From Enterobacter sp. kpr-6 (GTDB lineage: Bacteria > Pseudomonadota > Gammaproteobacteria > Enterobacterales > Enterobacteriaceae): 64,000 nt of DNA. The stretch lies in NCBI RefSeq assembly GCF_900116015.1, contig NZ_FOYH01000004.1, positions 328,383 through 392,382 on the forward strand, in the 5' to 3' direction. The notes under the pieces were generated by a model, which was not told the DNA's origin, did no database searches, and saw only the letters and a program-made list of their open reading frames with translations. Below, piece after piece: positions 17,978-26,320 of the stretch (position 1 is its first letter; every line of letters begins with the position of its first letter). The position numbers were made by a program, and so were the translations under genes.

Positions 17978-18778
17978 TTATTTTACCTGTTCGAGAGCGG
18001 TACAGAGTTGTTTTGCGGCGAGGATAATACGCGGGCTTGCGCGTTCAAACCAGTCGCTATTAAGCGGGATAACCTGAATTTTGAGCTGTTTATTCCAGAA
18101 GGCCTGTACTTTCGGAATTTCGTCCGCTTCGCCTGCAATAACGACGGCCTGCGGATTGCGTGCCAGCACCTGTTCCCGGCTGACCTGCGGCCACGGCACG
18201 CGCGAGGAAGCAAAGATATTTTCACCGCCGCAGAGGGCTAATACCTGATCCTGAATGGTGCCGCTGGCGCTGGTAAACAGCGGGTGCGATCCGAACTGCA
18301 AAAAGACGCGTTTTTTCGGCACGTCGGAATAGCGGGATTTTAAAGCGACATACTCGTTGAGAAGCGACTGCGCTGCGTTCTGCGCCTGCTCCGGGTGCGG
18401 GCTGTACGCCGCGAGCTGGCGCAGCGTTTCAGCGACCTGCTCAATCGTGGCGGCATCAATCCACAGTACTTTAATGCCGAAGCGGGTAAGCTGATTAACC
18501 TGACGTTCAGCATTGCCGCCGCGCCAGGCCAGCACCACGTCTGGCTTGAGCGCCACGATACGCTCCAGATTCATGCCCTGCCAGGTGGCGACCTGTTCAA
18601 TGCTTTTCGCTTGCGGCGGGTAGTCGGAATAGCTGCTGACGCCCACGGGGGTGATGCCAGCGGCAAACGCCAGTTCTGTATTGGCGGGTGAAAGCGTGAT
18701 CACGCGCGGGGCTGCAAAAAGCCACGCCGGGATGAGCAGAAGCAGGGCGGCGAGCGCCCTGAATGAGCGCTTAGCCAC
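17978..18778 (-). CDS. btuF: Vitamin B12-binding periplasmic protein BtuF
   Basis: Periplasmic receptor that delivers cobalamin to the BtuCD importer. 266 residues, as in E. coli. Signal peptide about residues 1-22 ([13 protein letters not shown]), mature start [19 protein letters not shown]. The class III binding-protein fold is indicated by YSDYPPQAK and [22 protein letters not shown]. The start overlaps the end of mtnN by 8 bases. Linking a B12 receptor with a methylthioadenosine nucleosidase is conserved in enterobacteria. Confidence 0.96.
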   Translation of the reverse strand: MAKRSFRALAALLLLIPAWLFAAPRVITLSPANTELAFAAGITPVGVSSYSDYPPQAKSIEQVATWQGMNLERIVALKPDVVLAWRGGNAERQVNQLTRFGIKVLWIDAATIEQVAETLRQLAAYSPHPEQAQNAAQSLLNEYVALKSRYSDVPKKRVFLQFGSHPLFTSASGTIQDQVLALCGGENIFASSRVPWPQVSREQVLARNPQAVVIAGEADEIPKVQAFWNKQLKIQVIPLNSDWFERASPRIILAAKQLCTALEQVK

Positions 18779-19469
18779 GTGCCAGGTTCTGCACCAGCGT
18801 TTCCACCATCAGGGTGGACTGTTTTGCCGCCACGACGAGGAATTCGTCAAAGCTCAGGTGCGACTGCTGGTCAGCCACATCAGAAATGGCGCGAACCACC
18901 ACAAACGGCACGTTAAAGTTATGGCAAACGTGGGCAATGGCGGTGGCTTCCATTTCTACTGCAATCGCCTGCGGGAAGTTCTGGCGAATGCGGGCCAGAC
19001 CTTCAGAACCGTTGATGAACGCGTCGCCGCTGACAATCAGGCCGCGCACGGCGTTAAGTTTAAGTTCGGCAATACAGGATTCGGCGGCGGCAACCAGCTT
19101 TTCATCCGCTTTAAAGCCTGCCGGGCAGCCCGGTAACTGGCCTAATTCGTAACCGAACGCGGTGACATCGGCATCGTGGTAGCGCGCTTCGTCAGACACC
19201 ACGATATCGCCCACTGTCAGCGTTGAGGCCAGGCCGCCCGCTGAACCCGTATTGATAATCACATCCGGCTTGCAGCGCTCCAGCAGAAGGGTTGCGCCCA
19301 TTGCCGCCGCCACTTTGCCAATGCCTGACTTCAGCAGGGCGACGTCTGTGCCATTGAGCGTACCGGTGTAAATTTCGCAGCCCGCGATGTTATGCGTCTG
19401 ACGATTTTCGATTTTGTCACGCAGCAGCGTCACTTCTTCTTCCATTGCACCAATAATGCCGACTTTCAT
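18771..19469 (-). CDS. mtnN: 5'-methylthioadenosine/S-adenosylhomocysteine nucleosidase
   Basis: Removes adenine from methylthioadenosine, S-adenosylhomocysteine and 5'-deoxyadenosine, feeding methionine salvage and autoinducer-2 production. 232 residues, as in E. coli. Catalytic Glu12 lies in IIGAMEEEV and the Asp197 general acid in [12 protein letters not shown] start at 19469, first gene of the mtnN-btuF-yadS operon, divergent from dgt with a 105-base gap. Confidence 0.97.
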   Translation of the reverse strand: MKVGIIGAMEEEVTLLRDKIENRQTHNIAGCEIYTGTLNGTDVALLKSGIGKVAAAMGATLLLERCKPDVIINTGSAGGLASTLTVGDIVVSDEARYHDADVTAFGYELGQLPGCPAGFKADEKLVAAAESCIAELKLNAVRGLIVSGDAFINGSEGLARIRQNFPQAIAVEMEATAIAHVCHNFNVPFVVVRAISDVADQQSHLSFDEFLVVAAKQSTLMVETLVQNLARG

Positions 19470-19574
19470 AGAGATACTCGCTAATGTGATAAGACTGAGT
19501 TACGTTTTCAGGGCATAGTCTATCATGGCAGGCAGGATTGCATTACTTCACATGACGTTCTGGCGGGAGAGCAA

Positions 19575-21089
19575 ATGGCTGAAATCGATTTTCGCAAAAA
19601 AATAAACTGGCACCGTCGCTACCGCTCACCCCAGGGGGTGAAAACGGAACGTGAAATCCTGCGCATCTTCGAAAGCGATCGCGGACGCATTGTGAATTCC
19701 CCGGCTATCCGCCGCCTGCAACAAAAAACCCAGGTCTTTCCGCTGGAGCGAAATGCCGCCGTACGCACCCGGCTGACCCATTCTCTGGAAGTACAGCAGG
19801 TCGGGCGCTATATCGCCAAAGAGATTTTAAGCCGCCTGAAAGAGCTGCGGTTACTGGAAACCTACGGTCTGGATGAACTTACCGGGCCGTTTGAAAGCAT
19901 CGTTGAAATGGCCTGCCTGATGCACGACATCGGCAATCCGCCGTTCGGTCACTTTGGCGAGGCGGCTATTAATGACTGGTTTCGTCAGCGCCTCTCCCCG
20001 GACGATGCCGCCAGCCAGCCCCTCAGCGGTGACCGCTGTGAAGTGGTGTCATTGCGTCTGCGGGAGGGGGAAGATGAGTTAAACGGTCTGCGGCGTAAAG
20101 TGCGTCAGGATCTGTGTCATTTTGAAGGCAATGCCCAAGGCATCCGGCTTGTGCATACCTTAATGCGCATGAATCTGACCTGGGCGCAGGTGGGCTGTAT
20201 TTTAAAATATACCCGCCCGGCATGGTGGGTGGGGGATCCACCCGCCAGCCACAATTATTTAATGAAGAAACCCGGTTATTATTTCGCCGAAGAAGCCTAT
20301 GTTGAACGGCTGCGTAAAGAACTGGAACTGGATACTTACAGCCGCTTTCCATTGACGTGGGTAATGGAGGCTGCCGATGATATCTCCTATTGCGTGGCCG
20401 ATCTTGAAGACGCCGTCGAGAAAAAGATATTTACGGTTGAACAGCTTTATCAGCATCTTTATAACGCCTGGGGCGAGCATGAAAAAGGTTCGCTCTTTTC
20501 TCAGGTGGTGGAAAATGCCTGGGATAAATCACGCGCCAATTCGCTCAGTCGCAGTACGGAAGATCAGTTCTTTATGTATTTGCGCGTCAACACGTTAAAT
20601 AAGCTGGTGCCTTATGCGGCGCAACGCTTTATTGATAACCTGCCGCAGATCTATTCTGGTGAATTTAATCATGCGCTGCTGGAGGATGACAGCGGATATA
20701 GTCAACTGCTTGAACTTTATAAGAGTGTGGCTATTGAAAATGTGTTCAGCCACCCCGATGTTGAGCAACTGGAATTACAGGGCTATCGCGTTATCAGTGG
20801 GTTGCTGGATATTTACCGGCCATTGTTACAATTACCGCTGGCAGATTTTACTGAACTGGCGGAAAAAGAGCGGGTACGTCGCCTGCCGATTGAAACGCGG
20901 TTATTTCATAAACTTTCAACCCGTCACCGGTTAGCCTACGTGGAGGCCGTGAGTAAATTAGCCCGTGATACGGCAGAGTATCCGGTGCTGGAATATTACT
21001 ACCGCTGCCGCCTGATTCAGGACTATATCAGCGGGATGACAGATCTCTATGCGTGGGATGAGTACCGCCGTTTGATGGCCGTTGAATAA
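19575..21089 (+). CDS. dgt: Deoxyguanosine triphosphate triphosphohydrolase
   Basis: Splits dGTP into deoxyguanosine and tripolyphosphate, influencing nucleotide pools and mutation rate. 504 residues (E. coli 505). HD-superfamily metal ligands are visible as His in [14 protein letters not shown], the HD pair in [17 protein letters not shown] near residue 117, and Asp in [16 protein letters not shown]. The start ATG at 19575 follows GGGAGAG. Next downstream is degP, with its own promoter. Confidence 0.96.
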   Translation: MAEIDFRKKINWHRRYRSPQGVKTEREILRIFESDRGRIVNSPAIRRLQQKTQVFPLERNAAVRTRLTHSLEVQQVGRYIAKEILSRLKELRLLETYGLDELTGPFESIVEMACLMHDIGNPPFGHFGEAAINDWFRQRLSPDDAASQPLSGDRCEVVSLRLREGEDELNGLRRKVRQDLCHFEGNAQGIRLVHTLMRMNLTWAQVGCILKYTRPAWWVGDPPASHNYLMKKPGYYFAEEAYVERLRKELELDTYSRFPLTWVMEAADDISYCVADLEDAVEKKIFTVEQLYQHLYNAWGEHEKGSLFSQVVENAWDKSRANSLSRSTEDQFFMYLRVNTLNKLVPYAAQRFIDNLPQIYSGEFNHALLEDDSGYSQLLELYKSVAIENVFSHPDVEQLELQGYRVISGLLDIYRPLLQLPLADFTELAEKERVRRLPIETRLFHKLSTRHRLAYVEAVSKLARDTAEYPVLEYYYRCRLIQDYISGMTDLYAWDEYRRLMAVE

Positions 21090-21148
21090 CGTCCAGGAAA
21101 TGTAAAGATCGACAATAAATTTTTACTTTTTACAGAAACTTGGTTCAG

Positions 21149-21175
21149 GAACTTCACGCTATAAAATGACTCTCA
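21149..21175 (+). promoter_or_regulatory. Sigma-E promoter of degP
   Basis: GAACTT (21149-21154), 16-base spacer, then TCTCA (21171-21175). The layout matches the known E. coli degP sigma-E promoter (GAACTT-N16-TCTGA), including a CTATAAAA-like spacer. A possible CpxR-type GTAAA lies at 21102-21106, but its partner half-site is poor. Confidence 0.8.
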
Positions 21176-21226
21176 TTGTCACATACATAGCATCTATGCG
21201 TGACCAGTAAATAGAGATTAAGAGAC

Positions 21227-22660
21227 ATGAAAAAAACCACATTTGCAATGAGTGCACTGGCTCTGAGTTTAGGTTTAGCGTTATCCCCTGTGACGGCGAC
21301 GGCTGCCGAAACCGTCTCATCTGCGCCCACTTCGCAGCAGATGCCAAGCCTCGCCCCGATGCTTGAAAAAGTCATGCCGTCGGTGGTGAGTATTAATGTC
21401 GAAGGCAGCACAACGGTGAATACCCCGCGTATGGGGCGTAACTTCCAGCAATTCTTTGGTGAAGACTCACCGTTCTGCCAGGAAGGTTCGCCATTCCAGA
21501 GCTCACCGTTCTGTCAGGGCGGCGCACCTGGCGGGCAGGGTGATGGCGGCCAGCAGCAGAAGTTTATGGCGCTGGGGTCCGGGGTCATTATTGACGCGGC
21601 GAAAGGCTACGTCGTTACCAACAACCACGTGGTGGATAACGCCACCGTCATCAAAGTACAACTGGGCGACGGGCGTAAGTTTGACGCCAAAGTCGTGGGT
21701 AAAGATCCGCGCTCCGATCTGGCGTTGATCCAGATTCAGGATCCGAAAAACCTGACGGCGATTAAGCTGGCGGATTCTGACGCGCTACGCGTGGGCGACT
21801 ACACCGTGGCGATCGGTAACCCGTTCGGTCTGGGTGAAACCGTCACCTCCGGGATCGTGTCGGCGCTGGGCCGTAGCGGTTTGAATTCTGAAAACTACGA
21901 AAACTTTATCCAGACGGATGCAGCGATCAACCGGGGTAACTCCGGCGGGGCGCTGGTCAATCTGAACGGTGAACTGATTGGTATCAACACCGCCATTCTG
22001 GCACCGGACGGCGGCAACATCGGTATCGGCTTTGCTATCCCAAGTAATATGGTGAAAAACCTCACCGCGCAGATGGTCGAGTTCGGTCAGGTGCGTCGTG
22101 GCGAGCTGGGGATCCTCGGTACCGAGCTGAACTCTGAGCTGGCGAAGGCGATGAAAGTCGATGCGCAGCGTGGCGCGTTTGTCAGCCAGGTAATGCCAAA
22201 CTCGTCAGCAGCGAAAGCAGGCATTAAAGCGGGCGATGTGATCACCTCCCTGAACAATAAACCGATCAGCAGCTTTGCCGCGCTGCGTGCGGAAGTGGGT
22301 TCCATGCCGATTGGCAGCAAAGTTTCGCTGGGCCTGTTGCGCGAGGGCAAACCGGTGACGGTTAATCTGGAACTGCAGCAGAGCAGCCAGAACCAGGTCG
22401 ATTCAAGCACCATTTTCAGCGGCATTGAAGGCGCGGAAATGAGCAATAAAGGCCAGGATCAGGGCGTGACCGTCAGCAACGTGAAAGCCAATTCCCCGGC
22501 AGCCAAAATCGGTCTGAAAAAAGGCGATGTGATTATTGGTGCTAACCAGCAGCGGGTAAAAAACATTGCTGAGCTGCGTAAGATCCTCGACAGCAAGCCG
22601 TCGGTGCTGGCGCTCAATATTCAGCGTGGCGATACCTCCCTTTACCTGTTGATGCAGTAA
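21227..22660 (+). CDS. degP: Periplasmic serine endoprotease/chaperone DegP (HtrA)
   Basis: Degrades and chaperones misfolded envelope proteins. 477 residues (E. coli 474). Signal peptide 1-26 (SPVTATA); catalytic triad His134 (TNNHVV), Asp164 (DPRSDLAL) and Ser239 (NRGNSGGAL) in precursor numbering; two PDZ domains (about 285-375 and 390-470). The LA loop contains the redox cysteine pair at about Cys84 and Cys96 in repeated SPF segments. It is placed behind a sigma-E promoter and belongs to the same stress response as rseP, bamA and skp in this window. Confidence 0.98.
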   Translation: MKKTTFAMSALALSLGLALSPVTATAAETVSSAPTSQQMPSLAPMLEKVMPSVVSINVEGSTTVNTPRMGRNFQQFFGEDSPFCQEGSPFQSSPFCQGGAPGGQGDGGQQQKFMALGSGVIIDAAKGYVVTNNHVVDNATVIKVQLGDGRKFDAKVVGKDPRSDLALIQIQDPKNLTAIKLADSDALRVGDYTVAIGNPFGLGETVTSGIVSALGRSGLNSENYENFIQTDAAINRGNSGGALVNLNGELIGINTAILAPDGGNIGIGFAIPSNMVKNLTAQMVEFGQVRRGELGILGTELNSELAKAMKVDAQRGAFVSQVMPNSSAAKAGIKAGDVITSLNNKPISSFAALRAEVGSMPIGSKVSLGLLREGKPVTVNLELQQSSQNQVDSSTIFSGIEGAEMSNKGQDQGVTVSNVKANSPAAKIGLKKGDVIIGANQQRVKNIAELRKILDSKPSVLALNIQRGDTSLYLLMQ

Positions 22661-22668
22661 CCCTCTTA

Positions 22669-22696
22669 CTCCCTTCTCCCTGACCGGGGAAGGGAG
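22669..22696 (+). terminator. Hairpin after degP, possible terminator
   Basis: CTCCCTT (22669-22675) pairs with AAGGGAG (22690-22696), but the following sequence is TCTCCCC with no T run. Could stabilise the mRNA end or be a degenerate relative of the GGGAGAGGG repeats. Confidence 0.4.
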
Positions 22697-22819
22697 TCTC
22701 CCCACAGATTCTGTGAGGCCTTCCACAACTCCATACTTAAGATCGCTGCTTTAGGCATTTGCACAATGCACGGCGTGTTTAACTCTCTTATTCTTGAGCA
22801 CTGCTCACGGGAGGGTTAC

Positions 22820-23977
22820 ATGGCTGGCTGGCATCTTGATACCAAAATGGCGCAGGATATCGTGTCACGCACGATGCGTATTATTGATACCAACATTAAC
22901 GTGATGGATGCGCGTGGCCGAATTATCGGCAGCGGCGATCGTGAACGTATTGGGGAATTGCACGAAGGCGCACTGCTTGTCCTCTCTCAGGGCCGCGTCG
23001 TGGATATTGATGATGCGGTCGCCCGCCACCTTCATGGTGTGCGCCAGGGGATTAACCTGCCGCTGCGTCTGGAGGGTGAAATCGTCGGGGTAATCGGCCT
23101 CACCGGGGAACCGGAAACGCTGCGTAAATATGGCGAACTGGTCTGCATGACCGCCGAAATGATGCTGGAACAGTCCCGTCTGATGCATCTTCTGGCCCAG
23201 GATAGTCGTCTGCGTGAAGAACTGGTGATGAACCTGATCCAGGCCGAAGAGCATACTCCTGCCCTGACCGAATGGGCGCAACGTCTGGGGATCGATCTTA
23301 ACCAGCCGCGCGTGGTGGCCGTTGTTGAAGTGGACAGCGGACAGCTTGGCGTGGACAGCGCCATGGCTGAGCTTCAGCAACTGCAAAATGCGCTGACTAC
23401 TCCGGAACGTAATAACCTGATCGCCATTGTCTCTCTGACGGAAATGGTGGTGCTTAAACCCGCCCTGAACCCGTTTGGCCGCTGGGATGCCGAGGATCAC
23501 CGTAAACGCGTGGAGCAATTGATCGCGCGGATGAAAGAGAACGGTCAGTTGCGTTTTCGCGTTGCCCTCGGCAACTATTTCACCGGGCCGGGCAGTATCG
23601 CCCGCTCGTACCGTACTGCGCGCACTACTATGATGGTGGGAAAACAGCGCATGCCGGAAAACCGCAGTTATTTTTATCAGGATTTGATGCTGCCGGTGCT
23701 GCTGGACAGTCTGCGCGGCGGCTGGCAGGCCAATGAGCTTTCGCGTCCGCTGGCGCGGTTACGGGCGATGGACAATAACGGCTTGCTGCGGCGCACGCTG
23801 GCAGCGTGGTTTCGTCATAATGTTCAGCCGCTGGCCACCTCAAAGGCGCTGTTTATCCACCGCAATACGCTGGAGTATCGCCTCAATCGCATTTCGGAGT
23901 TAACGGGATTAGATCTGGGGAATTTTGACGACCGGCTGTTGCTGTACGTGGCGTTGCAGCTGGACGAGCAAAGGTAA
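22820..23977 (+). CDS. cdaR: Carbohydrate diacid transcriptional activator CdaR
   Basis: Activates genes for uptake and catabolism of glucarate, galactarate and glycerate. The frame is open from 22766, but the ATG at 22820 (MAGWHLDTKMAQ) behind GGGAGGG gives 385 residues, the E. coli length. It has the N-terminal diacid-recognition domain (about 1-135), a central GGDEF-like region, and a C-terminal PucR-type helix-turn-helix (LFIHRNTLEYRLNRISELTG near 335-355). Single gene; its targets are not in this window. The stop is followed after 11 bases by repeat copy D. Confidence 0.96.
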   Translation: MAGWHLDTKMAQDIVSRTMRIIDTNINVMDARGRIIGSGDRERIGELHEGALLVLSQGRVVDIDDAVARHLHGVRQGINLPLRLEGEIVGVIGLTGEPETLRKYGELVCMTAEMMLEQSRLMHLLAQDSRLREELVMNLIQAEEHTPALTEWAQRLGIDLNQPRVVAVVEVDSGQLGVDSAMAELQQLQNALTTPERNNLIAIVSLTEMVVLKPALNPFGRWDAEDHRKRVEQLIARMKENGQLRFRVALGNYFTGPGSIARSYRTARTTMMVGKQRMPENRSYFYQDLMLPVLLDSLRGGWQANELSRPLARLRAMDNNGLLRRTLAAWFRHNVQPLATSKALFIHRNTLEYRLNRISELTGLDLGNFDDRLLLYVALQLDEQR

Positions 23978-23988
23978 GTAAAAGAATT

Positions 23989-24104
23989 CCCCTCATCCCG
24001 GCCTTCTCCCGGCGGGAGAAGGGGAAAACCCTAAATTCAACTCCGGGGGTGAAGGGGAAAACGGTTTGCTCCCTCTCCCTGGGGGAGAGGGCTGGGGTGA
24101 GGGG
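23989..24104. repeat. Composite palindromic repeat, copy D
   Basis: Between converging cdaR and yaeH, 11 and 4 bases from their stop codons. CCCTCATCCCGG at the left, GGCTGGGGTGAGGGG at the right, with inner inverted repeats CCTTCTCCCGGCGGGAGAAGG and CCCTCTCCCTGGGGGAGAGGG type (24004-24024, 24071-24091). The middle is degenerate, with a GGGGGTGAAGGGG remnant. Confidence 0.82.
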
Positions 24105-24108
24105 TCAC

Positions 24109-24498
24109 TTATTTATTACGCGTAAGTTTTTCCAGATCCGCTTCGATTTCACTGATCTTATTGGTCACCACGCTTTCCAGATGACGCAGATCATCAAGAA
24201 TTTTGCGTTTTAAATCCACTTCACTACGGTCGCGCTGGCAGATTTGATCAAGCTCATCAATCACGTAACGCAGATTTGGGCTGATCTCCTGAACTTCTTT
24301 ATAACCCTGACCGACCCCGTCTGCGACAATGGTTTTACGCTGACGCGGATATTTAAACTTCACGCTCTTCGCAAAAAACTCGCCTTTGTCTTTATGAAAG
24401 TAGATTTTCAGAATGTCATTATTGGCTTCCTGACGGAGGCTATAACGATCGATTTCATCAGGATTGGTAATGCCTAAACTTTTCAGATTATCGTACAT
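24109..24498 (-). CDS. yaeH: UPF0325 family protein YaeH
   Basis: A small cytoplasmic protein of 129 residues with no assigned function, nearly identical to E. coli YaeH. It is highly charged; the C-terminal half ([15 protein letters not shown]...LEKLTRNK) is predicted to be helical or coiled coil. No signal peptide or membrane segment. ATG start at 24498 with AGGTGC upstream. Convergent with cdaR. Confidence 0.93.
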   Translation of the reverse strand: MYDNLKSLGITNPDEIDRYSLRQEANNDILKIYFHKDKGEFFAKSVKFKYPRQRKTIVADGVGQGYKEVQEISPNLRYVIDELDQICQRDRSEVDLKRKILDDLRHLESVVTNKISEIEADLEKLTRNK

Positions 24499-24615
24499 AA
24501 CTGCACCTCAAAAGAGTCAGTGAATTTTGATTATCTTATCATCCAGCCCTTTTACCCGGCTCGACTGAGTTCACATGAAAACCTTTTCTACCAGATTATT
24601 ATCATGGCGTAGTTT

Positions 24616-25353
24616 CTAAAAAATTACCTGTTTTATCTTAACGATACCCCAGGGAACCGGCTCGCAAACGGTCTTATCATTATTCATATAATCGACAACG
24701 GGTTGCCAGTCATCAAGGGCATCATAAAGGCCGTGCGAATTAAGCGTCAGCGCAAAGCGCTGGCAGAGTTCATCGTGCAGAGAAGAGTGGCAGTGAGAGG
24801 TGTGAAACCCGCCGTCTATATCAAGGCCGCCGATATCGTAGCCGAGTAGCTTTTCGTCAGATAATGCTTGTTCAGGTTGAAAGGCACTCAATTTCCGATA
24901 AATACCGGGCATACCCTCCATGTCGTTTTGGGGACGCCAGGAGTCGATAAAGCGCTGTGCATCATTTCCGTCAATATAAAGAGCGAGAAGATAGCAGTCG
25001 TTTAGCTGTGGGAAAAAGGTCTGTTTGTATTCTATAGCGGTGGCAGCGTCCATAAAGAGAGCGGGCCAGCCTACATTTCCGGTCTCATATTTTTCATTAA
25101 CCCAGCCACTAAGACGTTCCCAGGTAATGTCATCCAAAGAATAGGCGGACGCAAGGTGTTCGCGAATGGTAACCCAGGCGTCATAAGGGTCGTTTTTATC
25201 AAAACCTGACCAGCAATAGGACCAGTCATCCAGCAGGCTATCGTTAAAGCAGGTGCTGCATGTCAGAAGGGGTTTGCCATCCAATGGGCTATCGGGATAG
25301 TTACCGGGAAGGCAGTGCAACAACAGATAGCCGCCGAGATAATAATTCCCCAT
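24616..25353 (-). CDS. Unrecognised acidic 245-residue protein
   Basis: I do not recognise this family. It starts MGNYYLGGYLLLHCLPGN with a good AGGAAGAG 7 bases upstream of the ATG at 25353, and ends ...GIVKIKQVIF. The protein is rich in Asp, Tyr and Trp, with scattered cysteines including a CSTC pair near residues 32-35, and no signal peptide or clear membrane helix. In E. coli the yaeH-dapD gap holds the phosphodiesterase gene yaeI; this protein shares none of its metallophosphatase motifs. Codon use looks more AT-rich than in dapD or glnD, hinting at transfer. Size, acidity and aromatic content resemble orphan immunity proteins, but that is only a guess. Confidence 0.75.
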   Translation of the reverse strand: MGNYYLGGYLLLHCLPGNYPDSPLDGKPLLTCSTCFNDSLLDDWSYCWSGFDKNDPYDAWVTIREHLASAYSLDDITWERLSGWVNEKYETGNVGWPALFMDAATAIEYKQTFFPQLNDCYLLALYIDGNDAQRFIDSWRPQNDMEGMPGIYRKLSAFQPEQALSDEKLLGYDIGGLDIDGGFHTSHCHSSLHDELCQRFALTLNSHGLYDALDDWQPVVDYMNNDKTVCEPVPWGIVKIKQVIF

Positions 25354-25421
25354 TTTCTCTTCCTTTACGGGATGCTGACTCCTGCAACGTTAAGCGCGCT
25401 GTTGTTCGACTATCCCTGATG

Positions 25422-25447
25422 AAAAAAAGGGCGACATCATGTCGCCC
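25422..25447 (-). terminator. Rho-independent terminator after dapD
   Basis: Perfect 7-bp stem GGGCGAC/GTCGCCC (25429-25435 with 25441-25447) followed on the minus strand by seven T residues (25422-25428). Isolates the dapD transcript from the unknown gene downstream. Confidence 0.88.
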
Positions 25448-25461
25448 GTTGTGGTGTGCAA

Positions 25462-26286
25462 TCAGTCGATCGTACGCAGCAGTTCGTTGATGCCAACTTT
25501 GCCGCGCGTTTTCGCATCCACTTTCTTCACGATAACTGCGCAATACAGGCTGTATTTACCGTCTTTTGATGGCAGGTTGCCGGAGACGACAACGGAGCCT
25601 GCCGGTACGCGACCATAGTGGACCTCACCGGTTTCGCGATCGTAAATACGGGTGCTCTGACCGATATAAACGCCCATGGAGATCACGGAACCTTCTTCAA
25701 CGATAACGCCTTCAACGACTTCAGAACGTGCGCCAATGAAGCAGTTATCTTCAATAATCGTCGGGTTCGCCTGCAGTGGCTCCAGAACGCCGCCGATGCC
25801 TACGCCGCCGGAGAGGTGAACGTTTTTACCGATCTGCGCACAGGAACCGACCGTCGCCCAGGTATCAACCATGGTGCCTTCATCAACGTAAGCGCCAATG
25901 TTGACGTAAGAGGGCATCAGTACGGTGTTACGGGCGATAAACGCACCCTGACGCACGGCCGCAGGCGGCACCACGCGGAAGCCTTCTTTCTGGAAGCGCG
26001 CTTCGTCGTAGTTGGCGAATTTCATCGGCACTTTATCAAAGTAGCGACTTTCCGCGCCGTCGATAACCTGATTGTCGTTAATACGGAAAGAGAGCAGTAC
26101 CGCTTTCTTCAGCCACTGATGGGTCACCCATTGCCCGTCAATTTTTTCTGCGACGCGCAGCGCGCCGGAATCCAGTAAAGCGATAACCTGGTTTACCGCT
26201 TCACGGGTCACGGTGTCTGCATTGGCCGGTGTGATCTCGGCGCGACGCTCGAAAGCGGATTCAATAACGTTCTGTAACTGCTGCAT
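25462..26286 (-). CDS. dapD: Tetrahydrodipicolinate N-succinyltransferase
   Basis: Transfers succinyl from succinyl-CoA to tetrahydrodipicolinate in the lysine/meso-diaminopimelate pathway. 274 residues, as in E. coli. The N-terminal helical part is followed by a left-handed beta-helix of hexapeptide repeats (about residues 105-225: [38 protein letters not shown]). ATG start at 26286, separated from glnD by 34 bases on the same strand. Confidence 0.97.
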   Translation of the reverse strand: MQQLQNVIESAFERRAEITPANADTVTREAVNQVIALLDSGALRVAEKIDGQWVTHQWLKKAVLLSFRINDNQVIDGAESRYFDKVPMKFANYDEARFQKEGFRVVPPAAVRQGAFIARNTVLMPSYVNIGAYVDEGTMVDTWATVGSCAQIGKNVHLSGGVGIGGVLEPLQANPTIIEDNCFIGARSEVVEGVIVEEGSVISMGVYIGQSTRIYDRETGEVHYGRVPAGSVVVSGNLPSKDGKYSLYCAVIVKKVDAKTRGKVGINELLRTID

Positions 26287-26320
26287 TGTTTACTCTTTCC
26301 ATCCTGGTGAAAAAAAATCG

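Noticed and set aside
21102..21120. CpxR box upstream of degP
   Set aside because: One GTAAA is present, but the second half-site is a poor match at the wrong spacing; degP is Cpx-regulated in E. coli, but the sequence alone does not support a firm site.
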